A stretch of 64,000 nucleotides of DNA. Origin: Mixta sp031457955 (lineage in GTDB: Bacteria; Pseudomonadota; Gammaproteobacteria; Enterobacterales; Enterobacteriaceae). Where the stretch lies: contig NZ_JAVDXN010000005.1 of the NCBI RefSeq assembly GCF_031457955.1, positions 1 to 64,000 of the forward strand. The letters are read 5' to 3'. Numbering within the stretch: position 1 is the first letter of the stretch; the number at the start of each line of letters is the position of its first letter. Of this stretch, positions 33,765-42,141 are shown in pieces. Position numbers and translations under genes: made by a program. The notes under the pieces were generated by a model. That model made no database searches, was not told the origin of the DNA, and saw only the letters and a program-made list of their open reading frames with translations.

Positions 33765-35228
33765 ATGGACCTTGAGAATATCAGTTTTGGTGATAGAGTG
33801 GCTGAGAATGAATCAGATAAACTATCAAATTATTTTATAAGCACTCAGCAATGGCATTCTCTTTATAGTGGGAAATCGGATGTTATTTTTGGGGCTAAAG
33901 GTTCTGGTAAAAGTGCCCTCTACACATTGCTTTTAAAAAGAAATAAAGAGTTTTTTGATAGGAATATAATTTTGGTTTCTGTAGAAAGACCTACAGGGAA
34001 AACTGTTTTTTCCGATATTAATGATGAACCACCTACTGCTGAAAATGAGTTTGTTACGCTATGGAAGGTTTATTTTATTCAGCTAATCATCAATTGGTTA
34101 ATTGAAAGTGGGCGATGCCGTGGCACCGCTAGAGAAATTGCTGATAAACTAGTTAGTGCGGGTCTTATAGAAGAAAAAAACACATTAAGACGTCTTGTTA
34201 ATATGGCCAAGTCGTTTGCAAAAAAATTAACGGATGTGCAGTCGGTTGAGGGCGGGGCAACTTTAGAAGGTGGAGTAACTGGGAAAATAACTTTCCGTAC
34301 CCCCGATGGGCAAATGAAGAAAGATGGTTATTCTTCATTAGATGAGTTATTAGAACAATTAAATGATTTTCTTACCGAAGAAAAATTAACTTTCTGGTTA
34401 TTATGCGATAGGCTAGATGTGGCTTTTGACCAGAGTGTAAGCTTAGAAAAAAATGCATTAAGAGCTTTATTCAAGGTTTATCGTGATCTTGAAGAGTTTG
34501 ATTGCATCTTTCTTAAGATATTTTTAAGGGATGATATTTGGAAACGAATTACTGATGATGGATTCAGAGAAGCTAGTCATATAACAAGAACCAATACTAT
34601 AGAGTGGTCATCAAAAAATTTGATGAACCTAATTGTAATGCGTGTACTTGAAAATAAAGAACTTGTTGAAGCATATGGTGTGGATTCTAATGAAATAAAA
34701 TCTGATCACCAAAAGCAAATTGATTTTTATTATACCCTTTTCCCAAAACAGGTTGATGTAGGGGAAAGGCAATCAGATACGTTTGATTGGGTATTAAGTC
34801 GCGTTCGAGATGGACTGGGTAAGGTCGCCCCAAGGGAGTTGATACATTTTTATAATGAGATGTTATTGCAAGAGCAAAGGGAGAAAGATATTAGCAATAA
34901 CAAAGTTGAACCACCAAACATTGTTAGTAAAGCTGCTATAAAAAACTCCACGCTTGAAGTTTCGAAGGTAAGACTAGAACAAACTATTTTTGCAGAGTAT
35001 CCTGATCTTAAAGACAGTATCTTATTGTTAGAAAATCAAAAAGCAGAGCATAATATACCTTCAATTTCTGCAGTTTGGCAAAAAAGTGAGAAAGATACGA
35101 TTGAGATCGCCACACAACTTGCTGAAATTGGTTTTTTTGACCTGCGTTCCTTCAAAAATGATTCTTTACTCAAGATCCCATTCATTTATAGGCCTTATCT
35201 AAAAGTAGTACAGGGAAAAGCATTTTAG
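33765..35228 (+). CDS. P-loop ATPase of the thrW island, possible defence protein
   Basis: This 487-aa protein has a clear Walker A GAKGSGKS (residues 43-50). A Walker B-like strand LTFWLLCDRLD lies at about 208-218. An arginine-bearing strand IFLKIFLRDDIWKRI follows at about 250-265, as in AAA/STAND-like ATPases. The C-terminal part (about 385-487) looks like a helical/winged-helix module. Overall it resembles the poorly studied P-loop ATPases known as the Sll1717 family; I say this from memory of motifs, not a search. No partner gene is adjacent. The second ATG (33765) is preferred because AAGGA lies six bases before it; the first (33759) abuts that site. Very AT-rich codon use and the setting after thrW point to horizontal transfer. 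A defence role is inference from context. Confidence 0.75.
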   Translation: MDLENISFGDRVAENESDKLSNYFISTQQWHSLYSGKSDVIFGAKGSGKSALYTLLLKRNKEFFDRNIILVSVERPTGKTVFSDINDEPPTAENEFVTLWKVYFIQLIINWLIESGRCRGTAREIADKLVSAGLIEEKNTLRRLVNMAKSFAKKLTDVQSVEGGATLEGGVTGKITFRTPDGQMKKDGYSSLDELLEQLNDFLTEEKLTFWLLCDRLDVAFDQSVSLEKNALRALFKVYRDLEEFDCIFLKIFLRDDIWKRITDDGFREASHITRTNTIEWSSKNLMNLIVMRVLENKELVEAYGVDSNEIKSDHQKQIDFYYTLFPKQVDVGERQSDTFDWVLSRVRDGLGKVAPRELIHFYNEMLLQEQREKDISNNKVEPPNIVSKAAIKNSTLEVSKVRLEQTIFAEYPDLKDSILLLENQKAEHNIPSISAVWQKSEKDTIEIATQLAEIGFFDLRSFKNDSLLKIPFIYRPYLKVVQGKAF

Positions 35229-35396
35229 ATTGTGCGAGGTGCCTCCTTGTCAAAGGGGGCATCAATGAGGGCGTAATGAAAATTGTTATATTTATTTTCC
35301 TTTATCTACAATATGTTATTATTCTTTTCCTATTAACGCCACTAATGATATCAAAGATTTACGCACTTGCAATGCCATCCATAAAACCCGCATGGA

Positions 35397-35545
35397 TTAG
35401 ATTTGGGACAATATTCCCAAAATCGCGTCGATTTGCATCGTATGCCGGGTCAGATGGCCTGATGCCAGATGAGCATAACGTTGTGCCATTTCGATGCTTT
35501 CCCACCCGCCCATTTCCTGACGCGCTGACAACGGACCGTGCAATG
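35397..35545 (-). pseudogene. C-terminal remnant of a tyrosine-type integrase
   Basis: Read on the minus strand, this stretch encodes QEMGGWESIEMAQRYAHL, then a short tail (SGHLTRHTMQIDAIL), and stops at 35399-35397. That is the catalytic end of a phage/island tyrosine recombinase: the GGW box followed by the nucleophile Tyr in QRYAHL. No start or N-terminal catalytic domain is present. Upstream of the match, at about 35545, likeness is lost before the next gene. The base composition differs from the AT-rich ATPase gene. It most likely belonged to the element integrated at thrW, now largely deleted. The rest of 35229-35564 holds only a short TGCCTCC/GGGGGCA hairpin (35237-35262 region) after the ATPase stop. 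Confidence 0.78.
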
Positions 35546-35564
35546 GCCCAGCCCGCTCGAGCCG

Positions 35565-35855
35565 CTATGACTGGCTCTTTTTATCCACATGCCCCAACTC
35601 ACGATCGGGCCAGCAGAGATCGCGTACCCGCTGCTTTAGTGTCGCTGCATCGGGGAATCCGCCTTCCTGTTTACGCTCCCAAATCACCTGACCATCAATA
35701 CTGATTTCAAACACACCGCCGGTGCCTGGCTTGAGCGTTACGGCGCTTAAATCTTCGGCAAAAGTGTGCAGTAATTCTTGCGCCATCCATGCCGCTCGCA
35801 GTAGCCAGTTACATTGGGTGCAATAGTAAATAGTGACTGCCGGTTTTTGCGACAT
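35565..35855 (-). CDS. SelT/SelW/SelH-family (Rdx) thioredoxin-like protein
   Basis: This 96-aa small redox-fold protein has a CxxC at the end of the first strand (TIYYCTQCNWLLRAAW, Cys about residues 12 and 15). The family's glycine-rich stretch TLKPGTGGVFEISIDGQVIW follows, then RKQEGGFPDAATLKQRVRD. Bacterial members use Cys where animal SelW uses selenocysteine. The role is unknown. It is divergent from the heme receptor and lies against the integrase remnant, so it may mark the right edge of the island. Confidence 0.9.
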   Translation of the reverse strand: MSQKPAVTIYYCTQCNWLLRAAWMAQELLHTFAEDLSAVTLKPGTGGVFEISIDGQVIWERKQEGGFPDAATLKQRVRDLCWPDRELGHVDKKSQS

Positions 35856-35930
35856 TGCGAGCCTCTGTTTGATTATTGATCATAAATAAATTAACAAAAT
35901 GTGCTATCTGAGCAACACTGATGTGCAAAT

Positions 35931-35949
35931 GATATTGATAATGATTACC
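35931..35949. promoter_or_regulatory. Fur box upstream of the heme operon
   Basis: GATATTGATAATGATTACC agrees with the 19-base Fur consensus (GATAATGATAATCATTATC) at 16 positions. It lies 132 bases before the receptor start, between it and the divergent SelW-like gene. Fur with iron should repress the heme genes. Confidence 0.85.
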
Positions 35950-36081
35950 AATTGCATTAGATTCCTGACGAAATTATTTATTACATAATAATACGACATA
36001 TTTTACATTTATTTAACGCGGTGGCGTTTTTCGGCGGCAAATCAGTGAGCGAATACTAACAATTAATCAGGTATTTCGCGC

Positions 36082-38436
36082 ATGTCTTCACTTTTTCAGG
36101 GAATGACCCGGCAACGTCTGTTCAACGTTGCCATCTTATCTGCTGCTATCCATGCCGCTTGCAGCTACGCCGCCAGCGATAACACTGCAATTTTGCAACA
36201 GCCTGCGGATAACGAACCCACATTAACGGTAATCGCGCCTAAACAGCAGGCAGGCAATAAAACCACGATCACCGCCAGCGAGCTGCGAAAACGCGGTGCG
36301 AATGATTTTGGTTCCATCATGCGTTATGAACCCTTGATCAGCGCAACCGGTACTGGCGGCGGTTCATCCGCCGGCAAAAGTGGTTTCGACCGCGCGGGCT
36401 ATACTGGCTATAACATCCGTGGGTTGGAAAGTAACCGCGTAGGTATGGATATTGATGGCATTCCCATTCCAGATGCGACTGGCCGCCCATATGTCAGCCG
36501 TACCGGTAACAACACCTTCGGCATTGGGCGTGATTACATCGATCCGTATATGTTTAGCAGCGTGGATATTGAGAAGGGGGCGACAGCGGTCGATCAGCCC
36601 AATACGGCTATTGGCGGTAATGTCTCCTTCCACAATAAAACGCCTGACGATTATCTCCTCGGCAACAAAAGCACTTACTTTGGTTATGAGAGCGGTTACG
36701 ACTCCTCAAATCACAGCTGGCACAACGGGATCACGGCAGCCGCAGGCGATGATGAACTGCGCGGCCTGTTTGTTTATAGCCGCCGTGACGGTCAGGAAAC
36801 CGAAAACAATAGCGGCGTAATCGATGCCTATCCCTCTAACTGGCATTCCGACGCCTTTATGACCGCCGCCATCTGGCAGCCAAATGACTGGCACAAACTG
36901 AGTGCCACCTTCGACTACTACCACAAAACGAATCACAGTCATTACGATACCTGGGACAACAGCGGTAATACCGTTTGGGGCAGCGCTCAGCAGCAGAGTG
37001 ATACTCGCCGTTGGGGCATTAATCTGGTGGATGAGTGGACGCCATATAATGACCTCATTGATACGTTGACGACGCGTCTTTACTGGCAGCAAACCCAGGC
37101 GCATGACCATACCTATTTGCCGACCAGCGCCAGCCAGTACGGTTATGTCTATTCTGATTTCAACGTTGACACTTATGGTTTTGACACGCGCGGCACCAAA
37201 ACGCTGGGCCGCCACGAGTTAAGTGCCGGTTTCAACGCGCGTCTGGATAACACTGAGCGTCCGTTCCGCCAGGCACCGGCGCCGGACGCCTTTAGTGTGA
37301 TCACACAGCCGCAGGCTGATAGCCGTTCCTGGGCCGTGGCGGGATATCTGCAAGATAAGATCAATATTGATCTGGATAGCCACAATTTCGCCATTATTCC
37401 TGGCGTGCGCGTCATGTACCAACATACCAAACCAAAGAGCCTGGGCGATTTGACCAACGGCAGCGCGGTACTGACGGAAGAACAGGTCAAGGCGCTGTAT
37501 GGCAAAACCAACGCTGATACGCAGGTCCTGCCGTCGCTGACCTTCCAGTACGATCTGACACCGGCGCTGACCACCTATCTGCAATACAAACGCGGCGTAG
37601 AATTCCCCACCACTAGCCAGCTGTATGGCTCATGGAATCTGGGATCCAGCTATGCGCGCAACTCGCAGTATGCCCTGATTGGTAATACCGATTTGAAAAC
37701 GGAAACCAGCAACAACATTGAGTGGGGCCTGAAAGGTGAGGTAACCAGAGGCATAACGGTCAACACCTCAGTGTTTTATAACCAATACAAAAACTTCATT
37801 GCTTACACACGCTACAGCCGCGCCGCCAACCCAGCGAAGTTCGTTAATGTACCGGGAAACATTTACACCAGCTACCAGGCTGAAAACCGCGATAAAGCCT
37901 ACATTTACGGTGCGGAGATTTCCACCAAAGTGAACTATGGCGCCTGGTTGCCGAAAGTGGAGGGGCTGAGCAGCATTTTTGCGCTGGGCTACAACGAAGG
38001 TAAATCGAAGTCCAGTTACGCCGGTGACAAATACATCGATCTCGACAGCGTCGCGCCACTAAAAGCCATTGTCGGTCTGGCATGGGATGATGCCCAGCGT
38101 GGTTATGGCGCAGCGCTGACGGCAACCTTTGTCAAAGGTAAGAAAGCCACGGCCACTAACCGTGAAAGCTATGCGAATGCTGGTGGCGCGTTAACCGATT
38201 CCGATGCTAATTACATGCGCGTACCCGGTTATGGCATGGTGGATGCAACGGTTTACTGGCAGGCGACCCGCAACGTCAAGCTGAGCGGCGGTATTTATAA
38301 TATTACCGATCGCAAATATTGGGATTACGCCAGCAGCCGGACACTGAGCGATACCACTGCGCAGAACCGTAACGATATCAACCTGGCGGTGATGCCAGGC
38401 CGCACCTTCCAACTCGGTGTAAACGTCGACTTTTAA
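36082..38436 (+). CDS. TonB-dependent heme/hemoglobin receptor
   Basis: This 784-aa outer membrane receptor imports heme using TonB energy. A signal peptide ends near AACSYAA. A TonB box-like LTVIAPK follows at about residues 49-55. The plug domain is about 60-190 (YNIRGLESNRVGMDIDGIPI, VDIEKGATAVDQPNTAIGG). The rest is a beta-barrel ending VNVDF. It belongs to the hemoglobin/transferrin/lactoferrin receptor group and is longer than the ~680-aa HmuR/HemR proteins. The FRAP...NPNL heme signature is altered (VEFPTTSQLYGSW...GNTDLKTETS). The downstream hmuSTUV genes fix the heme role. A Fur box and a hairpin before hmuS frame it. Confidence 0.88.
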   Translation: MSSLFQGMTRQRLFNVAILSAAIHAACSYAASDNTAILQQPADNEPTLTVIAPKQQAGNKTTITASELRKRGANDFGSIMRYEPLISATGTGGGSSAGKSGFDRAGYTGYNIRGLESNRVGMDIDGIPIPDATGRPYVSRTGNNTFGIGRDYIDPYMFSSVDIEKGATAVDQPNTAIGGNVSFHNKTPDDYLLGNKSTYFGYESGYDSSNHSWHNGITAAAGDDELRGLFVYSRRDGQETENNSGVIDAYPSNWHSDAFMTAAIWQPNDWHKLSATFDYYHKTNHSHYDTWDNSGNTVWGSAQQQSDTRRWGINLVDEWTPYNDLIDTLTTRLYWQQTQAHDHTYLPTSASQYGYVYSDFNVDTYGFDTRGTKTLGRHELSAGFNARLDNTERPFRQAPAPDAFSVITQPQADSRSWAVAGYLQDKINIDLDSHNFAIIPGVRVMYQHTKPKSLGDLTNGSAVLTEEQVKALYGKTNADTQVLPSLTFQYDLTPALTTYLQYKRGVEFPTTSQLYGSWNLGSSYARNSQYALIGNTDLKTETSNNIEWGLKGEVTRGITVNTSVFYNQYKNFIAYTRYSRAANPAKFVNVPGNIYTSYQAENRDKAYIYGAEISTKVNYGAWLPKVEGLSSIFALGYNEGKSKSSYAGDKYIDLDSVAPLKAIVGLAWDDAQRGYGAALTATFVKGKKATATNRESYANAGGALTDSDANYMRVPGYGMVDATVYWQATRNVKLSGGIYNITDRKYWDYASSRTLSDTTAQNRNDINLAVMPGRTFQLGVNVDF

Positions 38437-38446
38437 TTATCTTTTC

Positions 38447-38472
38447 GCCCTGCGTCCGCGCGGGGCCTTTTT
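38447..38472 (+). terminator. Hairpin with T-run between receptor gene and hmuS (attenuator)
   Basis: GCCCTGCG and CGCGGGGC form an 8-bp stem with a TCCG loop, followed by CTTTTT. It lies inside the operon, 15 bases before the hmuS start. It may lower expression of hmuSTUV relative to the receptor. Confidence 0.65.
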
Positions 38473-38486
38473 ATGGAGCAAGCGCA

Positions 38487-39509
38487 ATGCACCCACGTTA
38501 CGATCACTATCTTGCCTTGAAAGGCGAGCATCCCAAAAAATATGCGCGCGATCTGGCTGCGCTAATGGGCATAGGCGAAGCACAGTTGTGTGAAGCCCGC
38601 GTTGGTCAGGATGCACAATCCCTGAATGCGGATTTTCCAGCGCTGCTGAAAGCCCTGGCGGCGGTAGGCGAAACGAAAAGCATTACCCGCAACGAATATG
38701 CTGTGCATGAACAGCTCGGCAAATATGAAAATCTACACCTGGGCGCACACGCCGGATTGGTCCTCAACCCCCGTGCGCTGGATCAACGTCTGTTCCCGGC
38801 GCAATGGCACAGCGCTTTCTTCCTGCGTGAGCAGACGGCGCATGGCGAACGTCAGAGCATTCAGATTTTTGACCGCCACGCCGATGCGGTGCTGAAAATC
38901 TATACCACCGACAACACGGATATGGCGGCCTGGGATGCGCTGATTACCGGATTCAGCGTCGATGCGGCAGCCACGCTTAACCCGCAACCGGCCAGTGCGC
39001 CGACGTACAGCCATGCTGTTGATAGCGCAGGCGTCGAAGCCGAATGGCGTGCCATCACCGACGTGCATCAATTTTTTGGCTTACTGAAACGTCACAATAT
39101 CTCACGCCAGCAGGCGTTTCGCGCCGTACCCGACGATCTGGCGCGTCAGGTAAGCAACGATTCGCTGGCGCAGCTGCTGGGGCAGGCGCAGCAGGATGGT
39201 AATGAAATCATGATTTTCATCGGCAATCGCGGTTGTACGCAGATTTTCACTGGCGCGGTAGAAAAGCTGATGCCGATGGAGAACTGGATCAACATCTTTA
39301 ATCCAACCTTCACGCTACATCTGAGGGCGGATCACATCGCTGAGAGCTGGGTGACGCGTAAACCGAGTGGCGATGGCTTTGTCACCAGTCTCGAACTTTT
39401 TGCCGCCGATGGTACGCAAATCGCTCAGCTCTATGGACAGCGTAGCGAAGGGACGCCAGAGCAGGCACGCTGGCGTCAGCAGGTCACCGCCTTAGGAACC
39501 CGCGCATGA
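38487..39509 (+). CDS. hmuS: Hemin-degrading factor HmuS
   Basis: This 340-aa cytoplasmic heme-binding protein of the HemS/HmuS/ChuS family handles or degrades imported heme. It has two tandem repeats of the family fold (about 1-165 and 180-335). Visible stretches are ITRNEYAVHEQLGKYENLHL in the first repeat and EIMIFIGNRGCTQIFTGAVE in the second. The second repeat's NPTFTLHLRADHIAESWVTRKP is typical. GGAG lies upstream of the ATG. Its stop overlaps the hmuT start (ATGA). Confidence 0.94.
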   Translation: MHPRYDHYLALKGEHPKKYARDLAALMGIGEAQLCEARVGQDAQSLNADFPALLKALAAVGETKSITRNEYAVHEQLGKYENLHLGAHAGLVLNPRALDQRLFPAQWHSAFFLREQTAHGERQSIQIFDRHADAVLKIYTTDNTDMAAWDALITGFSVDAAATLNPQPASAPTYSHAVDSAGVEAEWRAITDVHQFFGLLKRHNISRQQAFRAVPDDLARQVSNDSLAQLLGQAQQDGNEIMIFIGNRGCTQIFTGAVEKLMPMENWINIFNPTFTLHLRADHIAESWVTRKPSGDGFVTSLELFAADGTQIAQLYGQRSEGTPEQARWRQQVTALGTRA

Positions 39510-40330
39510 AGTGTTTGATGTTGCTATTGCTTGGCGCACTGGCAATGCCGACGCGTGCCGCCGAACGGATAATTTCCGTCGGCGGTGACGTTACGCAAAT
39601 TATCTACGCGCTGGATGCACAGGCTGATTTAGTGGCGCGCGACAGCACCAGCCAACATCCGGCGCAGGCCAATAAGCTGCCGGATATCGGCTATATGCGC
39701 CAGCTTAATGCTGAAGGGATTTTAGCGCTGAAACCAACACTGGTGCTGACCAGCGAGCTGGCGAAACCCTCGCTGGTATTGCAGCAGGTAGAACGCGCAG
39801 GGGTAAGAGTGGTGAATGTCACGGGCAAAACCAGTCTCGACGCGATCCCGGAAAAAATCGCCACCATCGGCAAAGCGCTGCACCGGGAAGATAGAGCCAG
39901 CGCGTTAATAGCGAAAGTAAATAAGCAGCGCGTACAGATTTCGCAACGGCCATTGCCGGTGAAAGTGCTGTTTATTATGGCGCATGGCGGTATGCGCACG
40001 CAGGCGGCAGGTCGACAAACCGGCGCGGATGCGGCGATTCGCAGTGCCGGTTTAGTTAATGCCATGGCAGCGATTCCGCACTATCAGCAACTGTCGCAGG
40101 AGGGCGTAATTGCCGCTGCGCCAGACCTGGTGGTGGTAGGAAAAGAGGGGCTGCATACGCTGGGCGGTGAAAGTAAAGTATGGTCACTGCCGGGACTGGC
40201 GCTGACGCCTGCTGGTCAGCAGCGGGCGCTGTTGGTGGTGGATGACATGGCGCTGCTGAGCTTTGGCCTTGATACACCAGAGACAATCGTCACGTTACGT
40301 CGTGCCGCCGAAGCGGTTAAACATGAGTAA
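39506..40330 (+). CDS. hmuT: Periplasmic heme-binding protein HmuT
   Basis: This is the substrate-binding protein of the heme ABC importer (274 aa). The signal peptide is MKCLMLLLLGALAMPTRA. The mature protein has the helical-backbone FhuD/BtuF fold with IISVGGDVTQIIYAL at the start. DIGYMRQLNAEGILALKPTL follows, where the Tyr is the usual heme ligand. It overlaps hmuS by four bases and hmuU by eight. Confidence 0.95.
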   Translation: MKCLMLLLLGALAMPTRAAERIISVGGDVTQIIYALDAQADLVARDSTSQHPAQANKLPDIGYMRQLNAEGILALKPTLVLTSELAKPSLVLQQVERAGVRVVNVTGKTSLDAIPEKIATIGKALHREDRASALIAKVNKQRVQISQRPLPVKVLFIMAHGGMRTQAAGRQTGADAAIRSAGLVNAMAAIPHYQQLSQEGVIAAAPDLVVVGKEGLHTLGGESKVWSLPGLALTPAGQQRALLVVDDMALLSFGLDTPETIVTLRRAAEAVKHE

Positions 40331-41324
40331 CAGGACGGTAGTGCGATGGCTGCTATTAATGGGCGTCAGTATGGTGATGTGCATGCTGATGGCCGCCAAT
40401 ATGGGTGCCATGCCGCTTTCCGTGCGTACGCTGTGGCATGCGCCACTCAGCGATATGGCGTGGCAAATCTGGCTCACTATTCGTTTGCCGCGCGTGCTGC
40501 TGGCGGTGCTTTTTGGCATGGCGCTGGCGGTATCCGGTGCAGTAATGCAGGGCTTGTTTCGCAATCCGTTGGCCGATCCTGGCTTGCTTGGCATCAGCAG
40601 CGGAGCCGGACTGGCGGTGGCGATCTCTATTATTGTGCCACTCAGTTTACCGCCGTTGCTGGCGCTATGGTTGCCGTCGATTGCCGCGTTTATCGGCAGC
40701 CTGCTCGTTACGCTGCTGATTTTCAGCTTCAGTCGTCTGGCACCGGGGAATCTGTCGCGTTTGCTGTTGATCGGTATCGCCATCAATGCGTTGTGCGGCG
40801 CGGCTGTGGGCGTGCTTTCCTGGCTCAGCAACGATCAGCAACTGCGTCAACTGGCGCTGTGGGGCATGGGCAGTTTGAGCGCGGCGCAATGGCCGAGCCT
40901 TATCGTCTGTGCTGCGCTGATCCTTCCGGCATTGATGGCCATCCAAACCCGGGCGCGTCGTCTTAACCTGCTGCAACTTGGCGAGGAGGATGCGCACTAT
41001 ATGGGGATTGACGTGAAGCGTACCCAACGCGAACTGTTGGTGCTGGGAGCGCTGCTGGTGGGCACAGCGGTATCGGTGAGCGGCATCATTGGCTTCGTGG
41101 GCCTCGTCGTGCCGCACGTAATGCGCTTCTGCGTCGGCAGCGATCACCGCTGGATGTTACCGGGGGCGGCGCTGGCGGGGGCCATCCTGTTGCTGCTGGC
41201 GGATACGCTGGCGCGCACGGTGGTGATCCCGGCGGAGATGCCGGTGGGATTGCTAACCAGCTTACTCGGAGGGCCATGGTTTCTCTGGCTCATTCTGCGC
41301 CAGCGCAGGGGGATAAATGAGTGA
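40323..41324 (+). CDS. hmuU: Heme ABC transporter permease HmuU
   Basis: This 333-aa FecCD-family inner membrane permease has about ten membrane helices. Typical stretches are WLTIRLPRVLLAVLFGMALA, SGAVMQGLFRNPLADPGLLG and SGIIGFVGLVVPHVMRF. The ATG at 40323 overlaps the hmuT stop (ATGAGTAA), showing coupling. The frame stays open upstream, inside hmuT, without a family-like leader. It ends in an eight-base overlap with hmuV. Confidence 0.95.
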   Translation: MSNRTVVRWLLLMGVSMVMCMLMAANMGAMPLSVRTLWHAPLSDMAWQIWLTIRLPRVLLAVLFGMALAVSGAVMQGLFRNPLADPGLLGISSGAGLAVAISIIVPLSLPPLLALWLPSIAAFIGSLLVTLLIFSFSRLAPGNLSRLLLIGIAINALCGAAVGVLSWLSNDQQLRQLALWGMGSLSAAQWPSLIVCAALILPALMAIQTRARRLNLLQLGEEDAHYMGIDVKRTQRELLVLGALLVGTAVSVSGIIGFVGLVVPHVMRFCVGSDHRWMLPGAALAGAILLLLADTLARTVVIPAEMPVGLLTSLLGGPWFLWLILRQRRGINE

Positions 41325-42096
41325 TTCGCTGCGGGTTCGCGGCCTGCGCTTTAACCACGGTACACGCGCGCTGATTGACGATGTTTCCATCACCTTACCT
41401 TCGGGCGAAATGATCGCGCTGATCGGCCCCAACGGCGCAGGTAAATCCACGTTGCTGCGCCTGTTAACAGGTTTCCTGACGCCCGCAGCCGGTGAATGCT
41501 GGCTCGGCGAACGCCCCCTTAAGGCGTGGCCACGGACGTTACTGGCGCAGCGTCGCGCGGTGATGCGCCAACAAAACAGCGTGACTTTCCCGTTGCCTGC
41601 GGAAGAGGTGGTGGCGATGGGGCGAGCGCCCTGGCCACCCGGCAAAGCGCAAGCGGTGATCGAGGAAGTGATGCAGATTACCGGCAGTCTGGAACTGGTC
41701 GGGCGCGATTACCGCTCGCTCTCCGGCGGCGAGCAGCAGCGGGTACAGCTGGCGCGCGTCCTGGCGCAGTTATGGCACGACGATGGCCCACGTGGCTGGC
41801 TGTTTCTTGATGAACCAACTTCAGCGCTCGACCTGTTCTGGCAGCAGCACAGTTTGCGTTTGCTGCATAAGTTGACGCGCAACGGCGGCCTCAGCGTCTG
41901 TATGGTATTACACGATCTCAACCTGGCTTCGCTGTGGTCCGATCGTGTTTTGCTGCTGCATCAGGGCAAACTGGTGGCGCAGGGCGCCCCGCAAGATGTG
42001 ATGACCGAGAGTACGCTGACGCGCTGGTATCAGGCGGATCTACGCGTCGTGATGCCACAAGAACAGGGCCGACCGCAGATCCAGCTGCGCGCGTGA
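41317..42096 (+). CDS. hmuV: Heme ABC transporter ATP-binding protein HmuV
   Basis: This 259-aa ATPase powers heme import with HmuTU. It has Walker A LIGPNGAGKSTLLRLL, a Q-loop region, the signature LSGGEQQRVQLARVLAQ, Walker B WLFLDEPTSALDL and the switch His in VLHDLNLAS. The ATGAGTGA overlap with hmuU shows coupling. It is the last gene of the heme operon and is convergent with uxuB. Confidence 0.96.
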   Translation: MSDSLRVRGLRFNHGTRALIDDVSITLPSGEMIALIGPNGAGKSTLLRLLTGFLTPAAGECWLGERPLKAWPRTLLAQRRAVMRQQNSVTFPLPAEEVVAMGRAPWPPGKAQAVIEEVMQITGSLELVGRDYRSLSGGEQQRVQLARVLAQLWHDDGPRGWLFLDEPTSALDLFWQQHSLRLLHKLTRNGGLSVCMVLHDLNLASLWSDRVLLLHQGKLVAQGAPQDVMTESTLTRWYQADLRVVMPQEQGRPQIQLRA

Positions 42097-42105
42097 ACGG
42101 GATAT

Positions 42106-42134
42106 CTCAGCGCCGCACAACGTGCGGCACTGAG
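42106..42134. terminator. Hairpin terminator between hmuV and uxuB
   Basis: CTCAG-C-GCCGCAC and GTGCGGC-A-CTGAG form a long stem with one mismatch around AAC. The T-run is weak. It is the only structure between the convergent hmuV and uxuB. Confidence 0.65.
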
Positions 42135-42141
42135 GTTCATT

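Noticed and set aside
35276..35704. 142-codon plus-strand frame between the ATPase and the heme operon
   Set aside because: Its first part is a short AT-rich hydrophobic stretch and the rest runs antisense through the integrase remnant and the SelW-like gene. The minus-strand readings have clear family motifs.
32808..35900. Search by eye for a second copy of the thrW 3' end (attR)
   Set aside because: No direct repeat of the tRNA 3' end was seen near the integrase remnant, so exact island borders could not be set.
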